Counted from the first letter of the stretch, positions 44,767 to 57,214 are shown. The stretch: 64,000 bases of DNA from Strobilurus pachycystidiatus (GCA_019915135.1 JAHLMK010000020.1:248001-312000); one strand, 5' to 3'. Program-made: numbers and translations. The notes: a model not told the origin generated them from the sequence alone.

Positions 44767-46137
44767 ATGGCATATATTTCCCTACCGCCTGAAATCGTCG
44801 AGGCAATCTTTCTCTACCTACCCACATTCCAAATCTTCGATTCCGGCGACCCGCATTGGACCATAAATCATGTCTGTCGCAGCTGGCGTTATATTTGTGG
44901 GCGTGTCTGGCGTTATTTCGAGATCGACGCATCGCGGGATGGGCCACCCACGTCAATTGATCCTCTGATATTAATTCAGAGGGTACTCGACAAGATTGAT
45001 GGTCTTCCCATATCGTTCAACATATTTATGCCCTTACGCAACGAAGTTAGCTAGCAGGAGTTGTTTGTTGACATCTTCTCCCTTCTTGTACAGTACTCTG
45101 AGACGTGGAAACACGCCTTCTTCCATGGATCCTTCCCCCTTCCTCTGGCCCGGATGCTTTCTGGTTTTCGCGGTAGACTACCGCTGCTCCAGGAGCTGCA
45201 AATCCAGGTCTTAGAGTATGTGTATATGGCCAGTCCACGCCCTATCACTGCCTTTCAGCTGTCACCCCTAAAACCATTGGAGCTTTACCAGTTGCCATTA
45301 CACTACCTTCCCCTCAGTCCTACACACCTTCTTCATCTGGCAATCGAACACGATTACGAATTCGATCTTGAATCATCTTCCCTCTATCACACACTCCAGA
45401 CATTTCCCAACCTCATCTCATTGAGGTTCTGTCTGCCTGGCCTGGAATCCGAGGGGCAGCAGTTCAACCCACTGCTTTTGCACGGCCTCACAACTCTTCG
45501 CGTAAAAGGCAGCGACCACTTGCGACATCTTTCCCTTCCACGACTATCGACACTTGAACTTTTTGACGTCCACAGTGATAGTTCACTGTCAGACATTGGC
45601 TCTCTTCTTCGGCGGTCGCAGTGTCACTTAAACAGTCTGACCTTGAACGATTGGGCTGACGGTGACCATCTCTTGGTCGCCTTCAGGCAGTTGCCACATC
45701 TAGAGAATCTAGAGTTAAGATTCACATCACAGCCCCCGAATGCACCGATGGCCAATCTTACACTCGTCCTTGCCGAGAAGAGTTGCGACCGCCCGGGCCA
45801 TGCCTCAGATTCCGGGCATACGCACGAGTACGCACCACTGCTGCAGAAGGTGGTCGTCATAGGTTATGGAGAATTCCATGTGGTGCCTTGGACGTTCGTT
45901 GATGGCAACTTCGTCCGCATGCTCGAAGATAGATTCACATCGGGTTTGAAAAGTGGGCGCTTCAAGAGCTGGGCGTCGGAACCTCGCGTTACCGTGTTCC
46001 CTGCTCTAAAGCCGGGTGACCTTGGTATGCTTCGGGCTCTCAAGCAGGCTGGTCATGATGTTCAACTTGAATTGAGAGAAGAGGACATGTTGGAAGAGGA
46101 AAGGGAGGATTGGGACAGTGACGACCCGGAGGAATAG
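44767..46137 (+). pseudogene. F-box-like/LRR protein with a single in-frame TAG
   Basis: The frame starts MAYISLPPEIVEAIFLYLP, a clear F-box, then WTINHVCRSWRYICGRVWR. After 95 residues a TAG at 45052-45054 interrupts it (NEVS-stop-QELFVDIFSLLVQ). The same frame then runs without any other break for 358 codons to EEREDWDSDDPEE, with LRR-like repeats (LQELQIQVLEYVYM, SLRFCLPGLESEG, LSTLELFDVHSDSSLSDIG, HLENLELRFTSQ). One point change separates this from a 456-residue F-box protein. It may be a very young pseudogene, or the stop may be read through; a start at 44737 is also possible. Confidence 0.75.
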
Positions 46138-46509
46138 CGTTGATGACGCAGTAACTTTGTACTGTAACACGCATTGTCAAATTACTGACATGCTTCTCAA
46201 GTCTCAAAGGGAAATTCGAGGGGGAGATTTTGTCTGCAGCCTGAGAACTTTGTTTTGAGGACTGTGCCCGGCCATCGCGGTGGTGAGCCAGAACGACTGT
46301 CTTCGGAACTCGAGCCTATCTCAAGTTGCTCCTCTCAGACGCTGCGGGCTTTTTCGTATCTACAATGGTCTGGTCATTGGCGGGATTTCCCAATCCCTGT
46401 GTTCCTTCTACGTTGATAAGACTGGAATCTTGAGACCAGAGTTGTGTCAAGTCTCGTTGTCTTCATGCGCCGCTGTAGATTGCCACTGACTACGTGTATA
46501 GATGCCCAA

Positions 46510-47769
46510 TGGTTTCAACATTTATGTAGCATGATCAACAGAGCACGTTCATTCCTCCAAGAGCAAGTTGATCAAAAGCTCGGACCTGGCAGTCGTCGTG
46601 TCAGTAGAGTCGTCATGTGCGGAAGAAGAGTCTACTCACACGATAATCCTCTAGAATCTTGGACACTTGACCAACCTCGTAGTGCATAAGAGGATATAAA
46701 TTCCGGGGAAGAAATTGCATCTCGCAGCGACCATCTCCAAAAATCCGATCCCATAGGGCAGGCCCAACCCGATCTCGCAGAGATGGCCTCCATGAAGTCC
46801 ATTGGTCGGCGGTACGCATTCGACGAGACAATCCAAAGGCGGTATGCTTGAGGGTCGCCGCACCTTGGCAGACCTCCGTGTCCCACAGACTGACGATGTG
46901 GTCGATCTGCTGACTCAGAAGCTGCAGTCTACAGGCTTGTTCTCGGGTATAGAAAAGCCCCACATCCATGTATGTTATCTTCAATAACCTGGATTAGAGC
47001 GTCACAGCAACCAAAAATTAGACTCACGGTGATATTGGTATCTCGGATGAAGTCACTTAAACCTCCAATGTTTCTCTGCAATCGGGGGAGAAATTTCCCC
47101 AGAGAATCAGCGTGAAGGTGGACCAGGTCGTGATATATCTTCGAAGCCTGTGCATCAGAACTCGTGTGGCGAGACTTGACACAAGCTGCCGTATCGAAGA
47201 TCGTTTCCATAGTTTCCTGGTATTCTACAAGCGCTGTAGGACCAACATATGCCAAAATCTGAATAGATAAGTCTTCAGTAGCTGTCGAAATGCCAATGAT
47301 TTGCCTGGTAAAAGTTCAGATAAGATCGTCATGGCTGTCATATGGCTCACTCGCGGTTGGCCCTTGCTCGATCTTGAAGATATTTTTGAGGCGCCTGGAG
47401 AATTTCAACAGTCCTAGCTTGAATAGTCTCCGTCCTGGCTATCCACATAACGAGAGAGGCCGTCGCAAGAGCGAGAAGAACCAACGCCCTGACTTGATTC
47501 ATGGTGAATTTCACCTCCGTTGCCTGTAATTAGAGCCAAAAAGGGACGACGACGTTCTGCAAAGTCCAGCGTACCGGTGGGCCGATGTCAGGCTCTGGGA
47601 TACCCCGATTCGGAGATTCCTCTGGAATGTCGCCTTCATCCACGGCTTCGTTATGCACAATCTCTGGCCCCCATTCAATGGCAAGGGTAGAGGTGTGCGA
47701 CCAGGGATCCATGGGTACTTCAGCGTTCATCGTGGAAAGAGAGGAGAATTGACCTCGTGTAAATGGCAT
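46510..47769 (-). CDS. Unknown membrane-anchored helical protein, several exons
   Basis: Exon 1 starts MPFTRGQFSSLSTMNAEV and ends at IPEPDIGPP. After a 55-base intron the frame continues as ATEVKFTMNQVRALVLLAL, one membrane helix (ALVLLALATASLVMWIA), then long helices (TETIQARTVEILQAPQKYLQ, YVGPTALVEYQETMETIFD, DLVHLHADSLGKFLPRLQRN). A later exon reads MDVGLFYTREQACRLQLLSQ, QIDHIVSLWDTEVCQGAATL and PLMHYEVGQVSKILEDYR. The exact phase of the 47030-46980 join and the last exon are unresolved. This resembles Agaricomycete hypothetical proteins of unknown function. A hAT-like MITE sits 104 bases upstream of its start. Confidence 0.45.
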
Positions 47770-47864
47770 GCTTTATACCCTCGTACGCTCGTGTACAGAG
47801 CGTGTTTTTCGACATAAGCAGCGATCTGGGCATTATACACGGCAAGTTCCACGCGGGAGATTAG

Positions 47865-47872
47865 ATAGAGAT
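47865..47872 (+). repeat. Left target-site duplication of the MITE
   Basis: ATAGAGAT, identical to 48427-48434. Confidence 0.9.
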
Positions 47873-48426
47873 TAAGGCTCTGTGAGGAATTAATTGGCCT
47901 GTTAATAACATGACGTGAATATATACCGCCTCAGAACCCACTTGTTCACGTAGTTAATAACATAATTTCTCACATTATGTAATTGCTCTCAAAAGTGGTC
48001 AAAAACTGCATTTTTCGGCGCCACAACAATGTAGAAGCGTCAGGGAGGTTGAAACAAATAGGCTCTGGTGGGTATTATCATCATAGCAGTCAAAACAAAC
48101 ATGTTTGGCGTTGGGTGGTTGACTTCCAATGATGTCCGGAAAGTGCCGTACTGTGCCACAGATTTGGCACAAACAAATGCTGCACTGTGCAGTGCCAAGG
48201 GCCCGACATTGGCTGAAGTCTTTTACACCAAGTCTACGACCAAATTTGATTGATTTATGTTGCAAACAGGTCATGAAATTGGCTCCGCCACACATGGTCT
48301 TAATCCATTTCTCACATATTCTAACATGGCCATTTTGACCCTCATGCTAATAACACGTTATTAACGTGTTAATAACAGTGTGAATATTCACATGTGAGAA
48401 AAAACCTCATTCTTCACAGAGCCTTA
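47873..48426. mobile_element. Complete hAT-like MITE, 554 bp
   Basis: The ends are inverted: TAAGGCTCTGTGAGGAAT on the left and the complement of TAAGGCTCTGTGAAGAAT on the right (17 of 18 match). Exactly eight bases, ATAGAGAT, are repeated on both sides. The interior has subterminal GTTAATAAC repeats and a 21-base palindrome at 48351-48371 (TAACACGTTA, T, TAACGTGTTA). No transposase is encoded; a Cys-rich minus frame (CQICGTVRHFPDI) is not recognisable. The TIR start and the 8-bp duplication fit the hAT superfamily. Confidence 0.9.
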
Positions 48427-48434
48427 ATAGAGAT
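48427..48434 (+). repeat. Right target-site duplication of the MITE
   Basis: ATAGAGAT, identical to 47865-47872. Confidence 0.9.
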
Positions 48435-48696
48435 TTCGTTCAAAGATGGGGTGTAAATTGTACGTGTCTGCCACCACTCACTTTCTCCAGCGTTCGGGGG
48501 CGGCCTTCACCTACAAGTCAAATGACAGGCAGGTATAAAATGTTGGGTGAGCATGGGTGAGAAAAATACTGCTTGTTGCGGCAATTATGGTCCTGAGCGA
48601 ACAACTGTACGCCCACTAGTATTTCGGTCGCGGAATCTGAGAGGAGATGAGAGGCTCGCGTGAGAACATATTTTATTATGTCCGTGTTCAGAATCT

Positions 48697-48732
48697 GTTC
48701 ATTCCGATAAGATTATGTTCGCTCCGATAAGA
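48697..48732. repeat. Two GATAAG units before the JmjC-like gene
   Basis: TGTTCATTCCGATAAGATTA and TGTTCGCTCCGATAAGACGC follow each other 26-60 bases before the ATG at 48758. They match the unit of the 31461-31560 array. Confidence 0.7.
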
Positions 48733-48757
48733 CGCACGTCCATCATCGAAGGCACCG

Positions 48758-51322
48758 ATGGCTTCCATCGAGACGGTGGTGACTCCCTTCTTCGAGCACC
48801 TCGAGGATCTCAATCCACACCCTGGTGAAACCAGCGAGCAATGGAAGTCGCGCATAAATCCGGGCCACCTATCTCTTCGTACCTCTCAATGGGCTGCCCT
48901 CCCGCAGAAAGCAAGCGAAGACAGCTATCAATGGCTGGGACGCCTAAAAGATTTGATTCGACGTTCCCAAAGAAAGCGAGCCCGGTAAAGAGTTATCCTA
49001 GTCTTGCGTAGTGCCTACTCAATTCCAGTCAGTTCACCTGATTCGGTTGCTCGCGACAAGAAGAAAAACGCCGAACGCATGGCTCTCATCAGGCTCCGGT
49101 AAGCGTCTTCGTCTCAGATCTACAGCTACCTGTGGCACAATTTACAACGCGCCAATCCAGAAAGAGCGCGCAAATTACGGAAATTCCTGTCTTCCAACCA
49201 GGAAACTTTCTTCCACAAGATCTTGCCCTTGCTAGGGATCTAGAACCTCGACCTTCCGACACCTCCCTCGCTTCCTGTATTCAGGACTTCCGACCTCCAA
49301 TAGTCCAAAACGAATCTTCGCTCTTGAGCTTGCAGTCTCGAGTCACGGGCTTGCAAGATGCGACCTATCCTTTCGATCCCGATCACGTCGATCCTCCTCG
49401 TCGGCATTCACCAGCATACACAACCCCACTGGACGTCATATCTGAGACACCCGTCACATTCCCCTTGGACATCACGTTTGAGACACCCATCGCATCTCCA
49501 GGTCATGCTCTTTTCAGCATCGTAACTTCATCTGAAGCGATCATTCCTTCTTCGAGTCCCCAAGATCTTCGGGAGGTGTCGCCACTGTCACCCCTTCCAT
49601 CACTCTATCTTGATGAATCTTGCTTGGCTAGTCCGTCTACCCCTGAGGAGGAGCCGGCAGGACTTCGAGTCCTGGATCTTGTCGACGATATACGAGGGGT
49701 ATTTTGCAGTATCAAGTCTCAAGAGGTCATTTTTGAAGGGCCTTATACGCGGCTTGTAGCCAGTCTCCCCTGGATTTCTAGTCCTACCAATCCATCCCGA
49801 AATATGCTGCAATATGTACGTGGATTCAAGGAATCCAAACCAGACGTAACACTCATTGAATATCAGGATGCCAACTACGTGGATTGTCTCCGCCGTCAAG
49901 GGCACGGGCTAACAGAGGATTCCAACGAACAAGTCCTGTTCCTTCATAACCCACTCCCCCCGGAAGAAGATCTACTAGCCATAATCCGTGATCATCTGGC
50001 TAGAAATGTCGCGATTGTCATTCGGGCTGTTCGTCAAAGAGGTGATGCGGTGTTGACCGTGGACGGAGAGCTCCTGAAGCACTTTGACATTGACGAAAAC
50101 CGCGAATGCGACAGCCATAGTCTGTTTCTACATCGTGTACTCTCATCATTCACTTACTTTGACGTCAGGTATGAGAAAAAGGTCAACACATCGTGGCCAG
50201 CATCAGCGCACAACTATTGGCTCCTTTCTGAAGCGAAGTAAAGCAGAGCAGCACATATCCACAAGATATGACCCAGAGGACTTCGAGATGATTCTAGATA
50301 TACCTATCTGGAGTTTGTCGTTGGACCGGCCTTATCAGTAGGTGAATGAGCTACTTCAGGGGCCACTACTCACAACGCATCAGGCGTTTAGATGATGGCT
50401 TGAGCTCCTGGACAAATTGAGGATATCATGATAATGATACAACTCCCATCCCCAGACAACAAATTTCTGATCGACTATGGGGTCTCTTACACCATGCCAA
50501 TACATCTAGCCACTGTCACCACGACGCCTCTGGCAAGGTCACGTTGATAAAACTCGATCGAGGCGCAAAAGTGTGGGCTTTACTTCATCCGGAGACTCCG
50601 TCAAAGGAGGCCGCCCGATCATCAGTCCTCCACTACACAACGAAGAAGGACGGCGTGTTCACGGGGACTGCTCGCGTCAATAACATTCTCTTAGAAGAGG
50701 GTGACTACTTGTAAGTGAATCCTGTGGTATTCAGCTAATCTACTCATCCTTCACTCATCACAGGATACAACCTGCTGGCATTATTCACGCAGTGTATACG
50801 CCAGTCCCTTCCTTTGCTTCTGGATCGTCCTTTTGGATGTATGACAGTATGCACCTCACCCAATTTCATCATGGCATAGATCTGGAATATCGTTCTTCCA
50901 CGACCAATGTCGACCATGACGAGATAGGAACATATACCAGCATCGTGCGAATGATGATTGCATTGCCTTTGAAGAAAGAAAGAAGTGCGCGCATTTCCTC
51001 CCTTTGGCTTGCTACTCTGACCTTCTTATCAGGTTTTCGTCGTCACTCGCTGTCTTGTCTTTGCTTCATGGTGCTCGCACCAGAGACCTTCATTCATCTA
51101 GACCAAGAAGACGTTACTCCGGAGCAGAGAGCAAGGACACTGTCCGAATTACGTGAAGTTCCATTCCAAGATCGCGCCACGAAACTAGCCACCTATATCT
51201 CTCGTCATTTGGGGTTCCGGGATGCAGAGGAGTTAAAACAATACATAGACTCCATGGAATTCAATGATCCTGGTGACGTGATTAGTCTAAACTTCCAAGT
51301 ATTACAGGGTCTTTGTACTTAG
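48758..51322 (+). pseudogene. JmjC-like (cupin-fold) protein, probably broken
   Basis: Exon 1 is MASIETVVTPFFEHLEDLNP; later helical exons read KKKNAERMALIRLRYLWHNL and QRANPERARKLRKFLSSNQE. A shift near 49215 leads to a long linker (DLEPRPSDTSLASCIQDFRP). The cupin part reads SDRLWGLLHHANTSSHCHHD, ASGKVTLIKLDRGAKVWALL, ILLEEGDYLIQPAGIIHAVY and SFWMYDSMHLTQFHHGIDLE, followed by ALPLKKER and a C-terminal domain (PEQRARTLSELREVPFQDRA). HCHHDA and GIIHAVYTPV carry the expected His-x-Asp and distal His. A TGA at 50418-50420 (SSWTN-stop-GYHDND) lies in frame. JmjC proteins are Fe(II)/2OG hydroxylases or histone demethylases; this Agaricomycete branch is uncharacterised. Confidence 0.65.
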
Positions 51323-51477
51323 GTGTACTGGAGTCATTCAGTAATTGTTCGCTCCGTACAAATTACCTTCGCACATGTGTCTTCGAGAACTGACTAAGTG
51401 CGCGCGCTGACGCTTCAACTACAGCGGCAGTAACGATCAGGCCATATAAACATAAGCAGACGGAAAGAACTGGAAAC

Positions 51478-53890
51478 TCAGCCTCGACCACTGACTTTGG
51501 GAACCTTCGTGATGCTCGGATGCAGCGAACGCCGCTTCATAAGTCTAGGTTCGAGATCTCCCTCGAGTTTTCCCGCCACGACGACGTTCAGACCGTCATC
51601 CGCGGCCGATTGGCAGTGTGGGACATCCACGTCACTGGCAGTGTCGGCAACACCGATGCTCCTGTGTATACTCTCCGTAACTTCTGTGACCTGGTCGCCC
51701 TCATTTTGCACCGCCGATTCTCTGGATAGCAGTCTACGTCGTTGGCCACAATCCAGGCTCTGACACTGTCGCCTTCTCGCATGTCAACGTCCATGTTATC
51801 GATTTCTACGACCGGCTCCACGACCTCTTCAACGTGGCCACCTCCGTAGATGCCACGACCCCGCTCCAAATAGGATTCATCACCTAATAGTAAGTAAGAC
51901 TGTAGCGCACACGATTCAGAACTTGGCATGGATGTGGATTTTAGGGAAACAGACCACAAACAGCATATCTGGCTTCCCACTGATCTCTTCCAGAGAGGCG
52001 CGCTGCATAGCCTCCAAATCCTCCAGTAGCTGGATCTCGGTTACATTGCTCTGGATCTGTCCAAGCCCGAGTCCTGTGCGAGCTGAAGGCACAACCTTCG
52101 GAAACACTCCCGTTCAAGGTCGTGTACGCTTCGGCGAGGATGTCTTGCAGACACTGAACTCTTCCCTCAATGTCACCGCTTCTGTGAATGGGTTTCCGCC
52201 ACTTCATATTCGCGAGCTTCTTCAACTCGCTTTGAATTTGACCACGTACGACTTCCTGTGAATAGCACGGAGACAGAGTCCTGCTCCACAAGCGACCAAA
52301 AATCGACCTTCTTCACAAACGCAGACTTGCGTCCGATGAGTCAGTCATAAACAGATGCAGATGCCGCTGTCGTGAAGACTGGGTAGACTTCTTGTGCGAC
52401 GTGGTGTTTCCTATGAGTTGGTTGCGGACCGTCGTCTCGAGGTCGATCATTATGGTGCCGTCGACGGGCACATGGCGGATACGTAGAGCCAGCAACGAAA
52501 CGCGTATTGAGTTTAGCCTCGGAGTTCTGAAGAGTGCAGATGTGGAAAGGGCATACTATCTATGATCGGGTTAAACGGAGGAGGCGAAAAAACAAGCATA
52601 ATACATTTGTCGGCCACAGAGAGTTATCCTCCACACGTATGAATTCAAGACCTGGACAGTAATTAGCCGCATATATGCGCATCAGGTCAGGTTTGGGCGG
52701 CGTACCGTTAGCCTCATTTCAGCTCCAACAGCACGCCCAGAAACTCTTCGCCGATCAATTCCAACAACATCGACGCGTTTGCCGACCGCTTCCCAGACGG
52801 CAAGATCGATGCCTCGCTCGCCGACAAGAGGGCGTCGGGGGCCAGGATGAGTACCACCGGGCTGTGTAGGTGCGCGACGAGGTTCATGGCCGCTCACACG
52901 GGCGCGTAGTAGTGCAGCGTCCATCATGAGTCCGTTTGGAGGAGGGTCTGAATCATAACCAGATGCGAAGCCTCAAACTGCCAAAGCGGTTTTGAGGCGG
53001 AAAAGGGAGGGAAAGAAGCCTACTGCAACAGCGGCTGCCTGAACCAGGAAGCCATAAGCCATGGAGGTTGGGGCGTAGTTCGATGAGGGATGCGAGGGCG
53101 ACGCCGGAGGAAGTCATGAAGACGACGATGGCGAGCTTGCGGTTAGGCTCGGCGATGTGGAACGTCTATGAGATGAGGAGGATGGCGACTCGGTTGAAGG
53201 CCTGGGTAGAGTTGGGTATGAAAGTCAAGGTAGAGGCCTAAAGCAAGCGTCCGCGCACGTCGTTTCAGCGTACTGCCCGTCTGACTACAAACTAGCGGCG
53301 TGGACAGGCCGAAATGTATGCGGTAACGGGCGCGGAGAAATTGTGGAATACGGCTAGATTGCGGCGCTCACCTTTGGCCTCTGGATGTAGGATAAGTACA
53401 ATGAGATGGAGGTATGCCGTATTGCTGAGGATAAGACTGCCGGAGAAATGCCTATGGGGAGAATGGATTTGACAAAGGCAAGGGGGTCCGACGGGCTGCC
53501 ACCCGCAGTCGCTACCACGCCATAGCCAAAACCCAAACTGTCGGCGGCAATGATAATACCCATCTGGTTCGTCCTCAGCTCGGCGGTCGTCATCTACAAC
53601 AATTATCTGGAAGACACTCTTCTAGTGCAACGTTGGCGAGACGTTGTCGCTACTCGTGACGTTGAGCTCGACGTCGTTCTCGTCGTCGGGCCGTATCTTT
53701 ATCCAAGGCGAGCATGCCATCTTCCCGCGAAATGCCGCGGTAGCTGGCGTCGTGACGGGTCAACGTGGCCGTTCTTGGATGCCAGTAGCTGGACACGACC
53801 ATCCATTACACGGCCTGCTCTGCGCCATCCAGTGGTCGGCTTGAGTCAGTACCTAGTCGGCCAGAATGGTGGCCGCGTTCCGGGCGCTGG
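51478..53890. other. Unresolved relics, mainly minus strand
   Basis: Coding-like stretches without a recognised family: on the minus strand TEIQLLEDLEAMQRASLEEI with SGKPDMLFVVCFP (52100-51930), HLHSPVVLILAPDALL (52890-52830) and ELRTNQMGIIIAADSLGFGY with ILPIGISPAVLSSAIR (53590-53360), the last two resembling pieces of a multipass membrane protein; on the plus strand RGRLAVWDIHVTGSVGNTDA and VYVVGHNPGSDTVAFSHVNV (51590-51890). Frames change often and cannot be joined by introns, so I treat them as decayed. Confidence 0.3.
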
Positions 53891-54488
53891 CATTTGAGTA
53901 CGAGGAAATTGAGGGAAGGTTTTGTGGCAGAGTGATGAGTCAGCAGGATTACGAGAGAGCAATCAGTCTGACGCCAGCCCAGACGCGCGTCGCGTCAAAT
54001 GACACGTGAGCGCTCGGAGTTCCGAATCCGAATCCCAGAGTCGATGTCACAGTCATTGTCATTCCTCCGTTCGTTTACTCTCCCCATCACGCACGACGCG
54101 TTATTTGAGGCTGTTGACGTTCGGGCCCGTATAAAGGTGCGTGACGCCCGTCACTTTTTCCTCCAGATCTTGGCGAGAGCACCGACGGCAGACGTCGTCA
54201 GAGCTTGGTATTTACGCCCGCCAGATCCCACGGGCTGCTCATCGCGCCCAGAGCAGCTCACTGCAGACGCTGTGCAACTCTTCTCCGACCATGGTCGCAC
54301 TCACTCGTCGAGCGCTGACGCGCCTAGTTGATGGCTTTTTTGGCAGTCGAAGGTGGGGGCCCGGATTGCGTACTCTTACCCAGCACTGACTCCTTCAACC
54401 CAGCGCCACCACCGACTGCGATGACCCAGACAACCTCTGCTCCAACGCACACACGATTCGACTACGCGTCGACCTCGCCGCCGTCGCG

Positions 54489-55260
54489 TTGATTCGGGAC
54501 CTGGACACCGTCACTGAATCTCACAACCGCGACCCCGCCATGCAAGCCTTCCTCGACCACGCCGCGACTGTGGATGCCTTTTCACCGAACACTGGACCAG
54601 ACCGTTCCTCTTCACTCACTGTCTCCCGCAAGAAACGCGCTCGCCCCGACGCTGAAGCCATGCCTCCCCCACCCAACGACGTAAAGCTGAGGACGCCCTT
54701 TCAAGACCCTCGGTCCCCTATAAGCAGTGAGTACGCGGCACGCCGGTCACTATCCAGCAAACTGAGTGGTTTTTCTCAGCATCACCGAGAAGAAAACTGC
54801 GGCCCGTGCCTCGTCCTCAGGCTGGACTGAGCAAAAGCCCAAGCGCAGCCATGCGCGCCGGCGCCGATACAAGGAGAAAATGAATCACGTCGAGTCCGAG
54901 GATTTCGCGGCTCTGGAAACACTCACGCTCGAGGATCTCCCTATGAGCACAACCGGATGGCAGGGGACGCGGTTTCTCGCTGCAGCCTCACGAATAATCA
55001 GAGCATTGCACTCGAGCGCTGAAGAGGTCTGGAAGCACCTTCGGGGGATAACTCTCGTCCCGTATCAAGAGTGTGTATTCTCACTGCCGCATCTCCCAGC
55101 CAGTTACATTCTCACGGTCAAACAGCGCGTTTTCTAGATAAGACTGGCAAGGTCATCAACACTGTCAAGAGGCGTGCTCCTATTCATCACGGAGGCCGAC
55201 GCCTTTGTCAAGCTTCTCTCAAGCCGTTAGGAATTCTTTCTGCGTTGCTGGCATGGATAG
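54489..55260 (+). pseudogene. Unknown relic with a Walker-B-like tail
   Basis: Frames give DLDTVTESHNRDPAMQAFLD, SRKKRARPDAEAMPPPPNDV, then one frame away EKMNHVESEDFAALETLTLE and RFLAAASRIIRALHSSAEEV. Near 55165-55230 a third frame reads RGVLLFITEADAFVKLLSS, close to the Walker B of AAA ATPases of the ATAD3 kind (LLFIDEADAF), but with Thr for the catalytic-context Asp. I could not find Walker A. The AAA link is tentative. 53900-54480 and 55270-55730 hold nothing I can support. Confidence 0.25.
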
Positions 55261-55737
55261 GAGCGACAAGGCGGTAAATTATTTGCCTTTCCCTCTACTT
55301 CACTGAGCAGTTCCTTTCTTTGCCGCTTTGGCTCTTCAGTACCTCACAAACATAAAGCCCGGCAGATCACAAATGCGTTCCCTCAGGCTACGGATTTCTC
55401 TCAGATCATGCGAGTGACCTTCGCGGTGACTGATTGAGAGACCGCAACGCGTCCGCGCTCTAGATGGCAGAAACGGGGCAAGCAACACTCAATCAGGCGA
55501 AGAGAGCTGGACATTCGGACGTTGCAGATGTTTAACGGTTCCCTGAAGGAGAAGATGCAGCGTTTTCCCGCACGTAGAAGGTCGTACAGTCCTTAAATTT
55601 AGTTTCCCCCTTGTGAGCAATTCAATCCTATCTTCTTCATCGACAGGGCATACACGCATGTAGAGTAAACATTGGATGATCGAGGTATGAAAAGAGTTCT
55701 AGACGGCTAAAGACGATTGAGTTGAGAGCAATCGGAA

Positions 55738-56701
55738 TCAGAGCGCAAATGAGGACAGAGCGAATGAGAATGAGCTAGAGCGACTTGTAACAATACAGAA
55801 TGCGGGCAGAGTCGAGGGCAACGATGAGGAAGAAATGGCGCGGTCTGCGCTTCCGTCCAGAACTCTTCCGTCCAGCATGCCGTTGCTCAAACCGACGTGC
55901 TTCCTTCGCGTTGGGCCGCATAGAGGAGTACGTGGCGTCCATAGAGTCATCGGCGGTATGTTCGACCGGTCCCGGCTAATCGGCGCCAGGCGTATGCTGA
56001 CTGGTGTGCAGATATGCGAGAGTACGTGCGTCCTGATGGTCGACGGCTTCCATAGAGACTTGCTCGTCTGGTTCCTCCGGAGTATGACTGGCGATAATGA
56101 ACTACGCACTATACGAGTTGACGACCTTGCCTTTGAGTACGTGAGCGGGTAGGCCGCCTAGAGAATACAAAACACACTGAAATCCCCGCTGCTCCCATCC
56201 AAACCCTGTGTGATTCCGGTATCCTCGGGTACAATGGCAAAAGTTTGCAGAGGCTTTGAGAGTTCAATGAGTTTAGGCGGCGTAAGATGAGCATGGGCAC
56301 GAGCCTGTTGCATAGCAATGTTAGCGGCATAGAATGGTACACAGTCAAGCACTGACCTCTCTAACCCTTTCACTCTTCCCGACGACGTCCAAAAGCTCTT
56401 GGTACAGCGCCACAATACGCTCGTCCGAACCCTCATTAGGCGCCTCCATCGTCTGGTCCATAGACGTGCACATCTCCCGTAGAGAGCTTTGCAAAGAAGA
56501 CGTCGCTGTGTTACTTAGTAAGGCGCGCAGCCGTCTTGAGGGCCGAAACTTGCGCAATGAAGAATGAGTGAATTTCCAGGAAGTCTGTAGAGGGCCGAGA
56601 CGACTAGAACGATGTAGAGGTGGGTTCTTTGCTGGAAGTGAGGCCTCAAGGTCGCTTTCGCCTCCCGAAGACGCATCATGCGCCCTTGGCATGGATGGTG
56701 T
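55738..56701 (-). CDS. Unknown Ser/Arg-rich protein, two or more exons
   Basis: Exon 1 starts MPRAHDASSGGESDLEASLP and reads SWKFTHSSLRKFRPSRRLRA, LLSNTATSSLQSSLREMCTS, MDQTMEAPNEGSDERIVALY and QELLDVVGKSERVRE up to a donor near 56353. The next exon gives AHAHLTPPKLIELSKPLQTF and AIVPEDTGITQGLDGSS. Later frames (PEEPDEQVSMEAVDHQDAR and LAYLHTSQHTPGA near 56070-55990) may be the end. Mostly helical and polar; no family recognised. Confidence 0.35.
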
Positions 56702-57214
56702 GTGAGAGAGAGGTAAGAGAGATGATGGTGGAAGGAAGAGGCCCGTATGCACCTCGTGCGCTATTTTGATGAATCCCGATCATCGGACCACTGTTCCCAG
56801 TTTGGACATCTGCACTTGTGCTCTAGCCCGTCACTATGGAAGTACTGTCCCGCTTCTCCGGTGTTCTGGCGGGGGCAACAGTACGCGCTAGAACACAAAG
56901 TAGAGGAAGCACGCACCTTCCTGCATTTCGCTTCAAGCTTAAAGTATTCTAAATGAGCAGGCGCTCAGGCGCAGGATGGATTAGTGACCCAGGGCTCAAG
57001 TTGGTGCGTTCACTCACTCACTGCTTGCGAAAATGGCCCAACCCTGATTGCAGTTGGAACAGGTACTAAGGCCTATACTTGCTATGCTGCCACAGTGCCG
57101 TTACACTCCCCGTCCTCAATCCGATTCCCTATGCTTCGTGACACCTCACGCGCTCAATCCAGCTGAAGCTGGCATCAGTGATCACCGTACGAGTCAAGCG
57201 AGCAGGTGCGCGTG

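Noticed and set aside
47999..48295. Cys-rich 98-codon minus frame inside the MITE as a transposase relic
   Set aside because: CxxC pairs occur but no hAT motif (RW or dimerisation block) and the frame spans non-conserved interior sequence.
51540..51575. tRNA-like B box (GGTTCGAGATCTC)
   Set aside because: No A box or cloverleaf could be drawn around it.
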